Position numbers and translations under genes: made by a program. From Eubacterium sp. (GTDB lineage Bacteria; Bacillota; Clostridia; Oscillospirales; Acutalibacteraceae), in contig JAFSRN010000022.1 in NCBI GenBank assembly GCA_017446095.1, positions 1 through 64,000 on the forward strand: DNA of 64,000 nt. Direction: 5' to 3'. Below, piece after piece: positions 1-6,433 of this stretch. The notes under the pieces were generated by a model. The model was not told the DNA's origin. It saw nothing but the letters and a program-made list of their open reading frames with translations, and searched no databases. Every line of letters starts with the position of its first letter. The first letter of the stretch is position 1.

Positions 1-81
1 ATTGAATAGACGGTGTCAATGCTTTCTTCGAAGATTTTTGAAAACATTTTCCCTATCTGGAAAGCCGCAGTACAGCGGATG

Positions 82-110
82 AAAAAAGCGGCCGGGAAAA
101 AACCGACCGC
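82..110 (-). terminator. Second terminator downstream of the tRNA operon
   Basis: On the minus strand the arms at 103-110 and 88-95 pair over 8 bp with one G-U, followed by six T (82-87). It lies after a first terminator at 160-199, so the tRNA operon ends in tandem terminators. The 50 bases between them hold only a weak hairpin (CCTGC/GCAGG), and I see no gene there. Confidence 0.75.
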
Positions 111-159
111 CGTGATGAGGTTCCTTCCTGCAGTTTTCCGCAGGTAACAGAGATGTATA

Positions 160-199
160 AGAAAAGAGCAACGCCCGATCTTGTAAAAGACCGGGCGTT
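160..199 (-). terminator. Terminator of tRNA-Val/Asp/Thr operon
   Basis: On the minus strand AACGCCCG (199-192) pairs with CGGGCGTT (177-170), and the T-rich tail GCTCTTTTC follows. It sits directly after tRNA-Thr. Confidence 0.75.
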
Positions 200-201
200 C
201 C

Positions 202-277
<76 letters not shown>

Positions 278-281
278 GTGC

Positions 282-358
282 TGGCGACCCAGAACGGGCT
301 CGAACCGTCGACCTCCAGCGTGACAGGCTGGCGTTCTAACCAACTGAACTACCGGGCC
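282..358 (-). tRNA. tRNA-Asp (GTC)
   Basis: Full cloverleaf on the minus strand, 77 nt with encoded CCA. The acceptor stem pairs GGCCCGG with CTGGGTC using two G-U pairs. The anticodon loop CTGTCAC lies between CCAGC and GCTGG, giving anticodon GTC. It is separated from tRNA-Thr by only 4 nt. Confidence 0.96.
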
Positions 359-380
359 ATTTGAACCATTCTTATGTATC

Positions 381-404
381 CCTAAGCAGGTTGCCCTGCT
401 TAGG
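381..404. other. Perfect inverted repeat between tRNA-Val and tRNA-Asp
   Basis: A perfect 10-bp inverted repeat (CCTAAGCAGG, 4-base spacer, CCTGCTTAGG) fills the spacer between tRNA-Val and tRNA-Asp. No T-run follows on the minus strand, so it does not look like a terminator. It may be a processing hairpin in the tRNA precursor (inference). Confidence 0.55.
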
Positions 405-408
405 AACT

Positions 409-484
409 TGGTGGGAACAACAGGGCTCGAACCTGTGACCCTCTGCTTGTAAGGCAGATGCTCTCCCAGCTGAGCTATGCTCCC
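409..484 (-). tRNA. tRNA-Val (TAC)
   Basis: Full cloverleaf on the minus strand, 76 nt with encoded CCA. The acceptor stem pairs GGGAGCA with TGTTCCC. The anticodon loop CTTACAA gives anticodon TAC, which reads GUA. It is the first gene of the operon. A GUA codon is also the likely specifier of the valS T-box at 20700-20921. Confidence 0.96.
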
Positions 485-510
485 ATATGTCGCTATTAGC
501 GACGGGTTAT

Positions 511-539
511 ATAATACAATAATATTAATTAAAAGTCAA
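511..539 (-). promoter_or_regulatory. Promoter of tRNA operon
   Basis: Minus strand: -35 TTGACT (539-534), 17-base spacer, -10 TATTAT (516-511). A perfect hairpin GTCGCT/AGCGAC (489-503) lies between the expected start point and tRNA-Val. Confidence 0.75.
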
Positions 540-560
540 CACTTTTTTTAAATTTTTTCT

Positions 561-1442
561 CTATTTCAAGGCTGAATCAATCAGCGCTTTGATGTCGTTA
601 CAGGTAAAAATGTACTTTTTGTTGCAGAAATGGCACTCAACCTCTGTGTCCTCGTTGGATTCTGCCATTTCGCGCAGATTGTCTGCGCCTGAACTGATAA
701 GCGCATTTTCAACGCGTTCTCTTGAGCAGTTGCACTTATAGGCGGTGACGCTCTCATCAAGCTTATCAATATCAAGCCCTTTCATCGCTTCCTTTGCGAT
801 ATCGTCGGCTGACATACCATTATCAAGCATCTCTGTTACAGACGGAATAGCACCGATGTTCTTTTCTATTTTGTCTATAACCTCATCCTCGCAACCGGGC
901 AGCAGCTGAATAATAAAACCGCCTGCGTGCTTAACAGTCAAATCGGGGTTAACAAGCACGCCCAGTGCGCATACGGACGGCGTCTGCTCGCTTGTTGCAA
1001 AGTAGTTTGTTATATCCACTGCAATTTCACCGCTTACAATCGGCGTTTGCCCGATATACGGCTCCTTCATGCCGATGTCCTTGATGACATACAGCTGACC
1101 GTTTGTGCCGACTGCGCCGCTTACGTCAAGCTTACCTTTTGCGTTAAACGGAATCTCAACAACAGGGTTCTGCACATAAGCGCGCGGATTGCCCTGCGAG
1201 TCGGAAACTGCAATCAGATCGCCTGCAGCACCGCCGCCGTTAATACGCAGAGTAACGCTGTCGTCCTTACCTTTGAGCATATTGCCCATCATAGAGGCAG
1301 CAGTGGTGAGCCTGCCGAGCGCCGCTGTAACGGTTGCAGATGTTTTGTGAATCTGTTCCATTTCTGCAATAACATCGGTGCTGTCTGTTGCAATAACAAA
1401 AGCACTGCCGTCCTGCATTATATATCTAACTATTTTACCCAT
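561..1442 (-). CDS. hslO: Redox-regulated chaperone Hsp33
   Basis: Cytosolic holdase chaperone of the Hsp33 family, which binds unfolding proteins under oxidative stress. With the chosen start it has 293 residues, the usual family length. The zinc/redox switch is at the C-terminus: C237 and C239 (CNC), then C270 and C273 (CHFC), the CxC...CxxC pattern that forms disulfides on activation. The ATG at 1442 (MGKIVRYI) has AAGGGG seven bases upstream, whereas the longer in-frame start at 1490 has no ribosome site. The start overlaps the methyltransferase stop, so the two are translationally coupled. No clear terminator follows before tRNA-Val. Confidence 0.95.
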   Translation of the reverse strand: MGKIVRYIMQDGSAFVIATDSTDVIAEMEQIHKTSATVTAALGRLTTAASMMGNMLKGKDDSVTLRINGGGAAGDLIAVSDSQGNPRAYVQNPVVEIPFNAKGKLDVSGAVGTNGQLYVIKDIGMKEPYIGQTPIVSGEIAVDITNYFATSEQTPSVCALGVLVNPDLTVKHAGGFIIQLLPGCEDEVIDKIEKNIGAIPSVTEMLDNGMSADDIAKEAMKGLDIDKLDESVTAYKCNCSRERVENALISSGADNLREMAESNEDTEVECHFCNKKYIFTCNDIKALIDSALK

Positions 1443-2181
1443 TGTCAGTCCCCTTCTTACAAACAAAATAGATGCGCTCACTGTCCTCACACGGCGGGTT
1501 GTCAGTCAGTTCGTCATACACGCCGATAAACTCAAAGCCTGTGTTAATAAGCGCTTCTTTTATAGATTCAATACTGTACGCGCGCTCGGTGACAACCTCG
1601 CTGAAGCGGTCGTAGTTTCTGCCGTTAAACACAAAGAAATCGAGGTAAATCTTAACAATATCATCTTCCTCATACTCGTTGTCCCAGGCAAGAAAGAAAT
1701 CGTCCTCGTCGTAAACAAAGGCGTTATCATTCAGCACTTCCCTGTGCTTGTACTGCGTGTTGACGTCAAAAACAAACACGCCGCCGTCTTTCATGCAGTC
1801 GTTAACGCACTTAAAGCACCTGATAACATCCTCAAAATCAATCAGGTGGTTAATTGCATCAAGCGAGCAAACACAGCAGTCAACGGAATACGGCAACTTA
1901 AATTTTGTCATATCCCCTTTTATAAAAGTTGCGTTTTCAATATTCTTTGAAGCGGCTACAGTCAGCATTTCGTCCGACAAATCGAGCCCTGTAACGCAGT
2001 AGCCCTGCTTTGCAAGGTACGCGCTTACGCTGCCCGTGCCGCAGGCAAGGTCAAGAACATCGCCGCCGCATTTGCCAAACCGTGAAAAAAAGCCAGAAAT
2101 GTACTCACTCCTGACTTTATAGTCAACATTATCGGTTAATGTGTCATAAAACTGCGCAAATGCGTTATAACTGCTCATCAT
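1435..2181 (-). CDS. Class I SAM-dependent methyltransferase
   Basis: 248-residue methyltransferase with a Rossmann-type SAM-binding domain. Motif I DLACGTGSV is near residues 43-51, followed by an acidic strand end (LDLSDEML) and an SLDAINHL motif IV-like segment. The C-terminus resembles the methyltransferase-25/11 group, for which the substrate cannot be told from sequence. It overlaps yerC upstream by 17 bases and hslO downstream by 8, so it is the middle gene of a three-gene operon. Two ATGs lie in tandem at the start (2181 and 2178); AGGA spacing favours the second. The true substrate is unknown. Confidence 0.85.
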   Translation of the reverse strand: MMSSYNAFAQFYDTLTDNVDYKVRSEYISGFFSRFGKCGGDVLDLACGTGSVSAYLAKQGYCVTGLDLSDEMLTVAASKNIENATFIKGDMTKFKLPYSVDCCVCSLDAINHLIDFEDVIRCFKCVNDCMKDGGVFVFDVNTQYKHREVLNDNAFVYDEDDFFLAWDNEYEEDDIVKIYLDFFVFNGRNYDRFSEVVTERAYSIESIKEALINTGFEFIGVYDELTDNPPCEDSERIYFVCKKGTDNG

Positions 2182-2473
2182 TTTCCTGCTGTAATCTTCC
2201 GAAAATTATGTCGTATCCGTCGCTGCCGTACTGAAGCGAACGGTTAACGCGGCTGATAGTTGCGGTTGACGCACCCGTTTCGTTAACAATGTCGGTATAC
2301 ACTCTTTTTTCAGACAGCATTTTAGCAACCGCAATACGCTGCGACAGCGTCTGGAGTTCCTGAACTGTGCATAAATCCTCAAAAAAAGCGTAGCACTCGT
2401 CTTTGTTTTCAAGCGACAGAATAGCGTCAAAAAGAAAATCAACGTTATTATTGTTAAGGAATTTATCTTTCAT
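2165..2473 (-). CDS. YerC/YecD family TrpR-related DNA-binding protein
   Basis: 102-residue helix-turn-helix protein of the YerC/YecD family, related to the Trp repressor. The core LCTVQELQTLSQRIAVAK followed by a segment around GASTATISRVNRSL (about 60-90) is the family signature, and the second part is the recognition HTH. It is first in the operon yerC-methyltransferase-hslO. The start has AGGAAG upstream. The promoter at 2503-2531 contains an imperfect palindrome (ACACATTAAAGTGT) between the -35 and -10, which could be an operator bound by this protein or another repressor (inference). The ligand, if any, is unknown. Confidence 0.9.
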   Translation of the reverse strand: MKDKFLNNNNVDFLFDAILSLENKDECYAFFEDLCTVQELQTLSQRIAVAKMLSEKRVYTDIVNETGASTATISRVNRSLQYGSDGYDIIFGRLQQENDEQL

Positions 2474-2502
2474 CTGACTTCCTCCAAAATAATCTGTTTA
2501 AT

Positions 2503-2531
2503 ATTTTAACACATTAAAGTGTGAATGTAAA
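2503..2531 (-). promoter_or_regulatory. Promoter of yerC operon with internal palindrome
   Basis: Minus strand: -35 TTTACA (2531-2526), 17-base spacer, -10 TAAAAT (2508-2503). The spacer includes the near-palindrome ACACATTAAAGTGT, a plausible repressor site. Confidence 0.6.
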
Positions 2532-2561
2532 GTAAAAAATCCCCGCCAAGCGAGGATTTTT
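2531..2561 (-). terminator. Terminator of beta-helix repeat protein
   Basis: A 12-bp stem (2550-2561 with 2535-2546, one G-U) with a 3-base loop, followed by T on the minus strand. It ends the 2588-4462 gene just before the yerC promoter. Confidence 0.8.
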
Positions 2562-2587
2562 ACATTTTACGCTGATTTAACAAGAAA

Positions 2588-4462
2588 TTAAGCGAAAAAC
2601 GGAAGCAGTGCAAGCGGATTGCGAATAAGCTTCCTCATCGGGTTGCTTAATTTTGAGCTTGAAAGCTGCTGATTGTTTGGATTTTCCGGGTTTTCGGGAT
2701 TTGTCTGATCATCCGGGTTAGTTGGGTCATCCGGATTTGTCGGATTATCCGGATTAGTCGGATCGTCCGGGTTCGTAGGATCATCCGGGTTTGTCGGATC
2801 ATCCGGGTTAGTTGGGTCGTCCGGGTTAGTTGGATCATCCGGATTAGTTGGATCATCCGGATTTGTCGGATTATCCGGATTAGTCGGATCGTCCGGATTT
2901 GTCGGGTCATCCGGGTTAGTCGGATCGTCCGGATTCGTCGGATCATCCGGGTTCGTCGGATCATCTGGATTTGTCGGATCATCCGGGTTAGTTGGATCGT
3001 CCGGGTTAGTCGGATCATCCGGTTTTGTCGGGTCATCCGGGTTAGTCGGATCATCCGGGTTAGTTGGATCGTCCGGATTCGTTGGATCATCCGGGTTCGT
3101 TGGATCGTCCGGTTTTGTCGGATCATCCGGGTTCGTTGGATCGTCCGGCTCTGTCGGCGTAGGAGTCGGTGTTGGTGCCGGCGCGCCGTAAACAGCAAGT
3201 TTAAACAGCGTCATTTTGCCCGATTCCCAATACGGGAACGTGGTGAGCTGTGCGTCGCTAACTGTAACCGACTGGTACTTGTACATATTGGTTGACAGAA
3301 GCTTTTTCTGTTCTGCAGTAAGGCTGAGCGCCGCAGGTGCTTTGTATCCGTCGGCAGTAAAGCCGCGGCGGATAATGATTGTGTTAGCGTAATTTTCAAT
3401 CTTATTATTCTTAATAGTCGGCGAAACTACGCTCAGCGCAGCGATTGCAAATGTGCGCGTTGCCTTGCCGGTGCCGACAAATGTGTTGCCGGAAATTACA
3501 GGATTCTTCCAGTTAAACGTACAGATTGCACCCTCGTAACCCTTAACTTTGGTAAACTTATTGTTAAGGATTTTAACGTTAGTGTGCATCATATTGTTTT
3601 TCTTGTTGTCCTGGCTGTACTTATGAGTGCCGATACCCTTGTTCATATTGCTGAAGGTACAGTTCTGGATAGTTACGCCAACGTTCGGCTTTTTATCCAT
3701 CTTACTCCATTTGTGGTTAAAACCGCCTGTTGCCTTGTCAGGAGTATCAAGGTTAATAGCCTCGCAAGTCTTTTCGCTATTGTACATATCGGCAAAAATG
3801 CACTTGTCAATCAAAACATTTTTACTTGCGTCAAGCTCAAAGTAGTGGCCGCCGCCGTTTTTGAATGTGATGTTCTTAAACGTGATGTTCTGGTTCTGCG
3901 CCATAATAATTGCACAGGCGTTATATTCCCTTTGCATTATAAAGTTAACTTTTCCCGTACCTAAAAACTTAACGTTTTTTGTGCCGTTATAGTTCCACAC
4001 AGCGCCTGTTTTATCGGCTTTTGACGGGCTGATAAGGCGGAAAAGCATGCCGTTTTTGTGAAGCTTTTTTGAGCCGGTATTCTTCGTCTTTTTAATATTA
4101 ACACCGTTCTGGAACTTGATGGTTACGTTTGACGGCACGTTAATGCAAATGGGCAGATTGTATGTACCCTTTTTAACGATGAGCGTTCCGCCGCCTGTTT
4201 TTTCAAAACGTTCCATATATGAACGGAAAAGATACCAATGCTTTGAATACTTGTTATAGGTTGAGTATTTAACCATCTTTTTGTTAAACGGCTTTGAGGA
4301 AGGCGAAATTGTGTAAGTCGGCTTCTTCGCAGCGTAAGCAAATGTCGGTTCAAAAAGTTCAATATCACTGAACATTGAAATCGGCACAACGATGGACACT
4401 AAGAGTGCAATTGCCAGTAAAACAGAGACAATTCTGGTGTTAGTATCTTTGCATTTTTCCAT
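2588..4462 (-). CDS. Secreted parallel beta-helix protein with PDDPTN repeat stalk
   Basis: Predicted exported protein of 624 residues. A signal peptide (positive start, then VSVLLAIALLVSIVV) is followed by a right-handed parallel beta-helix region at about 45-400. That region has repeated NVxIxNCxF-type rungs (for example VTIQNCTFSNM, VKILNNKF, PVISGNTF) as in pectate-lyase-like folds. Then comes a PTPTPTPT linker and about 27 copies of the hexapeptide PDDPTN, with a few K and N variants. The end, SNPMRKLIRNPLALLPFFA, is basic and hydrophobic with no LPxTG. The repeat should be an extended, very acidic stalk. Start ATG 4462 has AAGGAG eight bases upstream; a GTG nine bases earlier is less likely. 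Polysaccharide binding or cleavage is possible, but no catalytic residues are identified. Confidence 0.85.
   Translation of the reverse strand: MEKCKDTNTRIVSVLLAIALLVSIVVPISMFSDIELFEPTFAYAAKKPTYTISPSSKPFNKKMVKYSTYNKYSKHWYLFRSYMERFEKTGGGTLIVKKGTYNLPICINVPSNVTIKFQNGVNIKKTKNTGSKKLHKNGMLFRLISPSKADKTGAVWNYNGTKNVKFLGTGKVNFIMQREYNACAIIMAQNQNITFKNITFKNGGGHYFELDASKNVLIDKCIFADMYNSEKTCEAINLDTPDKATGGFNHKWSKMDKKPNVGVTIQNCTFSNMNKGIGTHKYSQDNKKNNMMHTNVKILNNKFTKVKGYEGAICTFNWKNPVISGNTFVGTGKATRTFAIAALSVVSPTIKNNKIENYANTIIIRRGFTADGYKAPAALSLTAEQKKLLSTNMYKYQSVTVSDAQLTTFPYWESGKMTLFKLAVYGAPAPTPTPTPTEPDDPTNPDDPTKPDDPTNPDDPTNPDDPTNPDDPTNPDDPTKPDDPTNPDDPTNPDDPTNPDDPTNPDDPTNPDDPTNPDDPTNPDDPTNPDNPTNPDDPTNPDDPTNPDDPTNPDDPTNPDDPTNPDDPTNPDNPTNPDDPTNPDDQTNPENPENPNNQQLSSSKLSNPMRKLIRNPLALLPFFA
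2690..3165 (-). repeat. In-frame 18-base tandem repeat encoding PDDPTN
   Basis: About 27 copies of an 18-base unit (plus strand like GGATCATCCGGGTTAGTC) run in frame inside the beta-helix protein gene. Copies differ mainly at third codon positions while the protein unit is nearly constant, so the repeat is old enough to have diverged or is homogenised at the protein level. Copy number is likely to vary between strains by slippage or recombination. Confidence 0.95.
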
Positions 4463-4474
4463 ACAGATCACTCC

Positions 4475-4520
4475 TTTTTCTTTATAATACTATTGTAACA
4501 TTTTATGAACAAAATGTAAA
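4475..4520 (-). promoter_or_regulatory. Promoter region of beta-helix protein
   Basis: Two overlapping candidates read on the minus strand: TTTACA-17-TACAAT and TTGTTC-17-TATTAT. I cannot tell which is used. Confidence 0.5.
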
Positions 4521-4523
4521 GAA

Positions 4524-4552
4524 GAAAACCCTCTGCAATACAGAAGATTTTC
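4524..4552. terminator. Weak terminator after lysA
   Basis: A 12-base imperfect stem with two G-U pairs (GAAAATCTTCTG with CAGAGGGTTTTC on the minus strand) and a 5-base loop. The minus tail TTCTTT is short; the plus side has six T. Confidence 0.5.
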
Positions 4553-4559
4553 TTTTTTA

Positions 4560-5834
4560 CTACTCAGCAATTAATTTGTCGTAAAAATCGAAGCAGTCAA
4601 ACGTTGCAAAGTAATCCTTTGGCGTTTCGGCACGTCTGATGAGCTGAACATCGCCGTTTTCCTTAAGCAGCAGTTCTGCGCTCTTAAGCTTGCCGTTATA
4701 GTTATAACCCATTGCAAAGCCGTGCGCGCCTGCATCGTGGATATAAAGAATGTCGCCCATCTCGACTTCAGGCAGTTCGCGGTCGATAGCAAACTTATCG
4801 TTATTCTCGCAAAGCGAGCCTGTAACGTCGTAAGTTTTAGTTGCAGGCGCATTCTCTTTACCGAGCACGGTAATGTGGTGGTAAGCGCCGTACATTGCAG
4901 GACGCATAAGGTTAACCGCGCAAGCGTCCACGCCGATATATTCCTTATGAGTGTGCTTTTCGTTAATAGCAGTAGTAACAAGCGCACCGTAAGGACCCAT
5001 CATATATCTGCCGAGTTCTGTGTAGATGCTTACGTCGTCAAGACCGTTTGCAACAAGAACTTCGTCGTAAACCTTGTGTACGCCTTCGCCGATAACTGCA
5101 ATGTCGTTGGGTTCCTGGTCAGGAAGATACGGGATACCGATACCGCCGGAAAGGTTGATAAAGCTGATGGAAACGCCGACCTTTTCCTTAATCTCAACAG
5201 CAAGGTTGAACAGCACGCGTGCAAGCTCTGGATAATACTCGTTAGTAACTGTGTTGCTTGCAAGGAACGAGTGCAGACCGAATTCCTTAACGCCCTTCGA
5301 CTTCATAATCGAAAACGCCTCAAAAATCTGCTCTTTAGTCATGCCGTACTTCGCGTCGCCGGGGTTGTCCATAATGCCGTTTGTAAGCACAAACACTCCG
5401 CCCGGATTGTAACGGCAGCTCATTTTTTCCGGCAGTTTGCCGCAAGCCTGCTCAACGAGGTCGATGTGTGTAATATCGTCAAGGTTGATAATACCGCCAA
5501 GGTCGTTGCAAAGCTTAAATTCATCAACAGGCGTATCGTTTGAGGAAAACATAATGTTGTCCCCTGTTGCGCCGATGGTGCGCGCAATCATAAGTTCGGT
5601 TTTAGATGAACAGTCGCAACCGCAGCCGTACTCCTGCAGAATCTTAATCAAAAACGGGTTCGGGGTAGCCTTTACCGCAAAGTATTCCTTGTAACCCCTG
5701 TTCCACGAAAACGCGTCTACAAGCGATTTTACGTTTGCCCTTATTCCCGCTTCGTCGTAAATATGAAACGGCGTCGGGTAGTCCTTAACTATCTCCTGCG
5801 CCTTTTCAAGCGTTAAAAACGGTGTTTTTGCCAT
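4560..5834 (-). CDS. lysA: Diaminopimelate decarboxylase (LysA family)
   Basis: PLP enzyme of fold type III, 424 residues, expected to turn meso-diaminopimelate into lysine. The PLP lysine is in YFAVKATPNP (about residue 53). A glycine loop INLSGGIGIPYL and the Cys-containing GSLCENNDKFA of the second active-site half are present. Two usually strict motifs differ: EPGR reads ELGR, and the C-terminal NYNSRPR-type segment reads NYNGKLK. The fold and cofactor sites are clear, but the substrate could deviate from diaminopimelate. It lies 20 bases after engB and is probably co-transcribed with lon and engB. Confidence 0.82.
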   Translation of the reverse strand: MAKTPFLTLEKAQEIVKDYPTPFHIYDEAGIRANVKSLVDAFSWNRGYKEYFAVKATPNPFLIKILQEYGCGCDCSSKTELMIARTIGATGDNIMFSSNDTPVDEFKLCNDLGGIINLDDITHIDLVEQACGKLPEKMSCRYNPGGVFVLTNGIMDNPGDAKYGMTKEQIFEAFSIMKSKGVKEFGLHSFLASNTVTNEYYPELARVLFNLAVEIKEKVGVSISFINLSGGIGIPYLPDQEPNDIAVIGEGVHKVYDEVLVANGLDDVSIYTELGRYMMGPYGALVTTAINEKHTHKEYIGVDACAVNLMRPAMYGAYHHITVLGKENAPATKTYDVTGSLCENNDKFAIDRELPEVEMGDILYIHDAGAHGFAMGYNYNGKLKSAELLLKENGDVQLIRRAETPKDYFATFDCFDFYDKLIAE

Positions 5835-5854
5835 ATACTTGTCCTCCTGATATT

Positions 5855-6433
5855 TTAAAGAGCCTGTTCGATGTACTTCTTAACCTCGTTAACGCCCTCG
5901 CCTGTCTGCGAAGAAAACGGAATAATCGGCACATCGCCCGCAATTTCAAGCTCTATTTTGCTGTCTGCAAGTCTTTTTTTGTATTCCTTAACCTTGAGCT
6001 TGTCGCTCTTAGTCATTACGATAATGAACGGTATGCCGCTCTGCTTCATAAACTCAATCATACCGAGGTCGTCCGCAGTCGGCTTGTGGCGCATATCAAT
6101 AAGCTGAACAACAAGCCTGAGGTTGCGCTCTGATTGGAAGTAGCCTTCCATAAGTTCTGCAAAACGTTCCTTTTCCTGCTTACTGATTTTAGCGTAGCCG
6201 TATCCGGGCAGGTCAACAAACTTAACGCCGTCTATGTCGTAAAAGTTAATTGTGATGGTTTTGCCGGGAACAGAGCTTACCCTCGCAAGCTGTTTGCGAT
6301 TGAAAATCTTGTTGAGCAGCGAACTTTTGCCAACATTGGAACGTCCTGCAAAGGCAATTTCTGCAGCGTCAGACTTTGGCAGTTGTGATGAAATGCCGTA
6401 TGCCTGTTCAAATTTTGCGTTGTTATAATTCAT
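5855..6433 (-). CDS. engB: Ribosome biogenesis GTPase EngB (YsxC)
   Basis: 192-residue TrmE-Era-like GTPase needed for assembly of the large ribosomal subunit. G1 GRSNVGKSS is at about 30-38, G3 DLPGYGYA at about 75-82, and G4 TKSDKLK at about 140-146. G2 is within the RVSSVPGKTITINFY segment typical of EngB. Its ATG overlaps the lon stop in an ATGA junction, the same lon-engB pairing seen in many Firmicutes (lonA-ysxC in Bacillus). Confidence 0.96.
   Translation of the reverse strand: MNYNNAKFEQAYGISSQLPKSDAAEIAFAGRSNVGKSSLLNKIFNRKQLARVSSVPGKTITINFYDIDGVKFVDLPGYGYAKISKQEKERFAELMEGYFQSERNLRLVVQLIDMRHKPTADDLGMIEFMKQSGIPFIIVMTKSDKLKVKEYKKRLADSKIELEIAGDVPIIPFSSQTGEGVNEVKKYIEQAL

Noticed and set aside
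2690-3165. CRISPR-like regular repeat
   Set aside because: The 18-base units are contiguous, in frame and code for PDDPTN inside a protein gene; no spacers and no cas genes.
4722-5543. 273-codon plus-strand frame
   Set aside because: Antisense shadow of lysA.
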